Shown piece by piece: positions 21,201-24,121 of a DNA stretch of 24,121 bases. The notes below the pieces were generated by a model. That model did no database searches. It was not told the DNA's origin and saw nothing but the letters and a program-made list of their open reading frames with translations. A program made the translations under genes and the position numbers. The first letter of the stretch is position 1. The number at the start of each line of letters is the position of its first letter. The stretch is from NCBI GenBank assembly GCA_052144935.1, contig JBKQPR010000087.1, positions 1 to 24,121 on the forward strand, in the 5' to 3' direction. Source of the stretch: JOPF133 sp052144935 (lineage in GTDB: Bacteria; Acidobacteriota; Terriglobia; Bryobacterales; Bryobacteraceae).

Positions 21201-22940
21201 GATTGGCGCGTGCGCGCGCAAAAAGTGCGCGGCGCCACGCTCACCGGCAAGGCGCTCACCGACGAGGAATCCGACGCGCTGGAGCTGGATCTGCCCATCG
21301 GCGTGCCGGGCGTGAAGCTTTCCGAATCGCGCGGCGGCGCGCTCGCCCCATCCGGCGCTGGCACGTCCGGCGCTTCGGCGGCCTTCGACCTGACCTTCCC
21401 CGAAAAGCTGGAGGCTGGCTCGCGCAGCCTGTCCATCCGCCTCGCGCCCTCCATCGCCGGCTCGCTCTTCGGCGCCCTGGAGTACCTCACTTCCTATCCC
21501 TATGGCTGCGTGGAGCAGACCATGTCCAGCTTCCTGCCCGACATCGTGGTAACAGACGCCATTCGCAATTTGGGCGTGAAGACCGTTTTGGATGAGGCCT
21601 CGCTGGCCGACAAGGTTCGCGACGGCCTCGACCGCCTGTACAACTTCCAGCACGAGGATGGCGGCTGGGGCTGGTGGGAAACCGACGAGAGCCATCCGTT
21701 CATGACCGCGTATGTGGTGGCTGGATTGGTCCAGGCCAAAGCCGCCGGCGTGCAGGTGAAGCCGGAGGTCATCGACAAAGGCGTGGCCTGGCTGGCGAAG
21801 GCGATCCGCGCCGATTCCGGCCTGGCTGGCGATCTGCGCGCCTACATGGCCTATGCGCTGACCGTGGCCGGAAAGCCCGACGCAGCGGCGCTCACCGCGA
21901 TTTACCAGGCGCGCGCCAAGCTCTCGCCTTACGGCCTGGCGCTGCTCGGCCTGGCGCTGGAACAAGTAAAGGACGCCCGCGCCTCCGAAATCGCCGCGGC
22001 GCTCGAACAGGCCGTCCAGCAGAATCCGGACGAGGCCTGGTGGCCCGCCACCCGCGACGACCTGCTCGATTTTTCCGAGGACGCCACGCCCGAAGCCACC
22101 GCCTACGTCGTGAAGTTCCTCTCCCACCAGAGGGCCGATAGCGCGCTACTGCCCAAGGCCGCGCTCTGGCTGATGAACCATCGCAACGAGGGTTATTGGT
22201 GGACCTCCACCAAGCAGACCGCCATGGTGATCTACGGCCTCGCCGACTATCTGAAGGCCACCCACGAGCTGAATCCCGACTTGAACGTGACCGTCTCCAT
22301 CAACGGTGGCCCACCGGTCGCGCGCAAGTTGGACCAGGACTCCATCGCCGCCCCGGCCGAGCTGTTACTGGACGATTCCAAGCTGCAGCCGGGTGTCAAC
22401 CACCTGCGCATCTCGGCCGCGGGCGCTGGCCGGCTCTACTATTCGGCCCGCATCGAGTATTACTCCACCGAGCGAAAGCTGCAGAACAACGGCACCATAT
22501 CGCTGAACATCCTGCGCGATTACTTCAAGCTGACACCCGCTAAGGACGGCGACAAGATCGTCTACGAGGCCGCCCCGCTGAACGGGCCGGTAGCTTCCGG
22601 CGATACCCTGGCCGTGCGCCTCACGGTGACTGGTTCCGAGTGGAAGTACCTGATGATCGAAGACCCCATCCCCGCCGGCACGGAGTTCATCGAGCGCGAC
22701 AACCTGTATCAGTTCAAGGAGCGCCCTCCGTGGTGGCACTATTTCTTCACTCGCCGTGAGCTGCACGACGACCGCATGGCGATTTTCCAGACTTACTTCG
22801 CGCAAGGCCAGAAAGAATACTTCTACTTACTGAAAGTGGTCAACCCCGGAACATTCCAGATCAGTCCGGCGCGCGCCGTCCCCATGTACAACCACAACGT
22901 GATGGCCACCACCGACAGCCGCCGCCTGGAGGTGAAGTGA
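18291..22940 (+). CDS. Bacterial alpha-2-macroglobulin with intact thioester
   Basis: A 1549-residue secreted protein with signal peptide (residues 1-28) and no lipobox Cys. Macroglobulin-type beta domains fill the N-terminal half; the MG2-type signature YVYTDRPVYRPGHTVHFKT is near residue 295. A bait-like segment (LRAPSRLAQLKPDRLVQPKV, ~840) precedes the A2M signature FPDTAFWATDLVTDAAGHA and FPDSLTTWRATARG. The thioester motif YPYGCVEQT is intact, with Cys1073 and Gln1076, followed by the alpha-helical toroid (LYNFQHEDGGWGWWETDESHP). The C-terminus (EYFYLLKVVNPGTFQISPARAVPMY) is the usual bacterial ending. These proteins trap attacking proteases in the periplasm. Length matches YfaS-type members. 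It starts immediately after the DUF1175 stop (TAAATG) and overlaps the next gene, so the three genes form one operon. Confidence 0.95.
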   Translation: MMRSASISWFRAARLLLLLAAAAPGLSQGEKEPYFALSTNRTFGPSAKPSVSVSSWNVDLLEFRVYRLDDPVQFFQQIEDAHRFGGRAPAPPHEPTLLERIHSWKSGLRANIRRSLRAQFTEPPSNHIAGMKHAAPPVAAYQGTQFAVAPVLNSQQLVLKFVQPVQGQSRWQSEIVPVGVKDKGFYLVEAVHGDLRAYTLLMISDIALITKTGKNRVINLVVNRSTGEPVAGAKVWTMARDKALGEATTNSDGVAELPIKDERPSDIRVMGRSGADYAVNALGNYSFQGNTPEWMGYVYTDRPVYRPGHTVHFKTILRLRGAAGFEVPAGKQVSVEIDDAEQKPVYQKMLTASASGAIHDDLALAPGAALGDYYIQVKAGDSMMGGNFQVEEYKKPEYEVRVLPARGRVLQGEKVQVTIDTRYYFGEPVSGAKVQYAVYRDRYYFPLWYDPYEDSSFAPPDQSDDSNPGDQLDQGEGELDADGKLNIEVETSVSDHKWDYMYRVEARVTDQARREITGRGWILATYGSFALNIRPERYFYRPGEKAALIVEARDYDNKPVATRAHVELLAWDRHKHKETDLKASTDLTIGADGEGTASLDMPQQGDTYRVRVTARTPEGREIEDYSYVWVSGGGFDFESGQDQAIPIVPDKKQYRAGDTAKLLIVTGKPNTPVYVAVEGRDLREWRLVRSADSTATFEIPVTAQDEPGISVSAGFVRKGTYYAGTKYLRVPPAEHQLNVKVATDKPQYLPGQTAEYSIDVTGNDGKPVPRAEFSLGVVDEAIYAIVKDTTQDPIEFFFGNTWNVVSTEISLDYYFTGEAGKRRMRLAELRAPSRLAQLKPDRLVQPKVRKAFPDTAFWATDLVTDAAGHARAKVEFPDSLTTWRATARGATPDTKVGSATLKTIVRKNLILRLAVPRFFVQGDEVVISALVHNYLPNAKTARVSLDVKGLDLLEGATKDVAIPSRGEAKVDWRVRAQKVRGATLTGKALTDEESDALELDLPIGVPGVKLSESRGGALAPSGAGTSGASAAFDLTFPEKLEAGSRSLSIRLAPSIAGSLFGALEYLTSYPYGCVEQTMSSFLPDIVVTDAIRNLGVKTVLDEASLADKVRDGLDRLYNFQHEDGGWGWWETDESHPFMTAYVVAGLVQAKAAGVQVKPEVIDKGVAWLAKAIRADSGLAGDLRAYMAYALTVAGKPDAAALTAIYQARAKLSPYGLALLGLALEQVKDARASEIAAALEQAVQQNPDEAWWPATRDDLLDFSEDATPEATAYVVKFLSHQRADSALLPKAALWLMNHRNEGYWWTSTKQTAMVIYGLADYLKATHELNPDLNVTVSINGGPPVARKLDQDSIAAPAELLLDDSKLQPGVNHLRISAAGAGRLYYSARIEYYSTERKLQNNGTISLNILRDYFKLTPAKDGDKIVYEAAPLNGPVASGDTLAVRLTVTGSEWKYLMIEDPIPAGTEFIERDNLYQFKERPPWWHYFFTRRELHDDRMAIFQTYFAQGQKEYFYLLKVVNPGTFQISPARAVPMYNHNVMATTDSRRLEVK
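22928..22935 (+). promoter_or_regulatory. Consensus Shine-Dalgarno that decides the membrane-protein start
   Basis: GGAGGTGA, inside the last codons of the macroglobulin gene, lies 4 nt before ATG 22940. This favours ATG 22940 over the GTG at 22937. Confidence 0.65.
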
Positions 22941-23704
22941 TGAGCAGCCAAGCGATCGTCATTGAAAAGACGCACCTCGGCGCCCTGGCCGCCATTCACT
23001 TACCCGCCAACGCCGCGCTGCTCTGGCTGGGATATTACTGGCTGGGAGTGGGCGAATCGCGCACCGCCACATTACTATGGAGCGCGTTCCTGGCGCTGTT
23101 GCTGGCGTGCCTGGTGTGCTGGCTGCACAGCGCAACCTTCGCCTGTCTTCGCGGCGCGGCTCTGCCCGATGCATTCCGGAAGACGCTGCGCCATCTGCTT
23201 CCCGTGTTGCTCCTGGCGGTGGCGATGGTGGTGCTGTATTCGCTATTGACGCGCTGGGCCGATTACAGCCGCCAGCCGGCCTTCACAATCGCTTCCTACC
23301 TCACGCTGAAGCTCCGCAAGCCGGTGAAGCCCGCGGCGGTGCTGCGCGTCTTCGATGCGGCGCTGTGGCTGATGCGCTGGATGGTGTTGCCGGTGTTCTT
23401 GCTGCCGCTGATTTCAGGCGTGGCAGCGCGCGGCTGGGCGGGCTTCGGCGAAATCGCCCGACACGCGCGCGCGTGGCGCTACTGGATCGCCGTGCCGGTG
23501 CTGCTGGTGTGCGCCTTCTGGCTGCCGTTCCGCTTGCTCGGTTGGACCCCGCACCTCGCCAGCTTCGCCATGCAGATGATCAGCTTTTCGCTGCGCCTCC
23601 TGGCGGCCTATTTGCTTTTCGTCGGCGCCTGGCTGCTGCTGGCGTTCTTCACCGCGGGCGGCAGGCCGGTCCGCGGCCAGTCGAAGAGCGTGGCTGCGCC
23701 ATAG
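22940..23704 (+). CDS. Polytopic membrane protein of the macroglobulin operon, function unknown
   Basis: A 254-residue integral membrane protein with about six hydrophobic helices: AAIHLPANAALLWLGYYWLG, TATLLWSAFLALLLACLVCWL, LLPVLLLAVAMVVLYSLLTRW, LWLMRWMVLPVFLLPLISGVA, YWIAVPVLLVCAFWLPFRLLG, and LRLLAAYLLFVGAWLLLAFF. No enzymatic motif is visible. ATG overlaps the macroglobulin stop by 1 bp (TGATG) and has a consensus ribosome-binding site, so it is translationally coupled. It may anchor or sense the macroglobulin/DUF1175 pair in the inner membrane, which is inference from position. I do not recognise the family; it does not look like the yfaQ or yfaA products. Confidence 0.85.
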   Translation: MSSQAIVIEKTHLGALAAIHLPANAALLWLGYYWLGVGESRTATLLWSAFLALLLACLVCWLHSATFACLRGAALPDAFRKTLRHLLPVLLLAVAMVVLYSLLTRWADYSRQPAFTIASYLTLKLRKPVKPAAVLRVFDAALWLMRWMVLPVFLLPLISGVAARGWAGFGEIARHARAWRYWIAVPVLLVCAFWLPFRLLGWTPHLASFAMQMISFSLRLLAAYLLFVGAWLLLAFFTAGGRPVRGQSKSVAAP

Positions 23705-24121
23705 CGTTGCGCCAGCGCGGCCACCGCGCCGGCCGCCTCGCGATGGGCCTGGCGCGCGGGCGGCGCCGCTGGTCTGTCGCCAATGGGCATCGGCCGGTGG
23801 GGCAATCCGGGCCGCTGCCATAGGCGTCAAATAAGGCCGTTGGCAAAACGACCTCGGCGGCGCGCGATCCAATCTCGGGCTCGCGTGTGGTTGCAACTTC
23901 CCGGATCGCCGTATCCGGACCGCGAGCGGCACAAGTCCGAAATGGGGACTATACTCCGAGTGTCACTTCTCAGGCTGGCGCATGCCTGATTTCGGCCTAG
24001 CTAGTTTCTGTCGCGAAACCCGTAAGCTACTGATGCGTTGAGGCTTACTTGCTCCTGTGGCATCCGGGTTCAGCAGTTGGCCCGCTCCGAGCTTAGGGGT
24101 CTCTGGCTCGGATCGTCCACC
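23705..24121. other. 417-bp region without a confident gene, containing stem-loops
   Basis: No ribosome-binding site or family-like protein is seen on the plus strand. On the minus strand, protein-like fragments in different frames at about 23610-23830 could be a decayed gene end. The last ~170 bases (from 23950) hold a possible promoter and structured RNA, listed separately. Confidence 0.5.
23950..24121 (+). ncRNA. Candidate structured RNA or riboregulatory leader (3' end outside window)
   Basis: TATACT at 23950-23955 could be a -10 box. Downstream lie GTAAGC/GCTTAC (24022-24027 with 24043-24048), CGGG/CCCG (24065-24068 with 24081-24084) and TCCGAGC/GCTCGGA (24086-24092 with 24106-24112), all perfect stems. 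No known RNA family (tRNA, tmRNA, RNase P, SRP, 6S, common riboswitches) was recognised. It may instead be the untranslated leader of a gene beyond the window. Confidence 0.25.

Noticed and set aside
24061..24121. A tRNA-like reading of the window end (GGTTCAGCAG resembles a T-loop)
   Set aside because: No acceptor, D-arm or anticodon stem can be folded around it on either strand.

Overview
The window is high-GC, densely packed chromosomal DNA, most likely from an Acidobacteriota bacterium of the Solibacter/Bryobacter type. This is an inference from the gene mix: a PadR regulator, TolB/PD40-propeller proteins (one with TPR-like repeats, one fused to an S9 peptidase), an ECF sigma factor next to a DUF4252 protein, an Rpn-type nuclease, and -10-like hexamers lying almost on top of start codons. 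No rRNA, tRNA, CRISPR array or recognisable transposase was seen.

Layout. (1) 1-2583: a tightly overlapped cassette with an outer-membrane-lipoprotein-sorting-like protein (5' end outside the window), an ECF sigma factor, a membrane protein in the anti-sigma position and a secreted DUF4252 protein. Two mutually inverted hairpins follow. (2) 2775-3551: an SDR oxidoreductase. (3) 3552-4249: decayed sequence holding the C-terminal remnant of a CehA/McbA-like (PHP-type) metallohydrolase in three frames. (4) 4358-6973: a histidine kinase broken by an apparent +1 frameshift, overlapping an OmpR/PhoB response regulator. (5) 6988-11160: an accessory zone with three different toxin-antitoxin modules (BrnTA, VapBC, MntA-HepT), a frameshifted TPR/PD40 protein and a truncated receiver gene fused at its break to a truncated hepT. 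(6) 11217-12326: a receiver-PP2C (RsbU/SpoIIE-like) phosphatase whose receiver is a close paralogue of the response regulator in (4). (7) 12375-14636: an S9 peptidase; 14704-15528: an Rpn-family nuclease; 15794-16120 (minus): PadR; 16226-16819: an exported protein of unknown function. (8) 17154-23704: a three-gene unit of a DUF1175 (YfaT-like) protein, a 1549-residue bacterial alpha-2-macroglobulin with an intact GCVEQ thioester, and a polytopic membrane protein. (9) 23705-24121: no convincing gene, but a TATACT box followed by several perfect stem-loops that may be a structured RNA.

How the genes may work together. The sigma/anti-sigma/DUF4252 cassette looks like a self-contained envelope-stress switch. 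The kinase, its regulator and the receiver-PP2C protein look like products of local duplication and output-domain swapping. The DUF1175/alpha-2-macroglobulin unit is probably an envelope protease trap with a partner that carries NlpC/P60-like motifs.

The most unusual features are: in-frame short tandem-repeat expansions in four unrelated proteins; the receiver/hepT chimeric junction; the clustering of three toxin-antitoxin modules with damaged genes; the combination of DUF1175 with a thioester-bearing macroglobulin; and the repeated placement of -10-like boxes close to start codons. All statements rest on reading the sequence and recalled family knowledge; no search was run.
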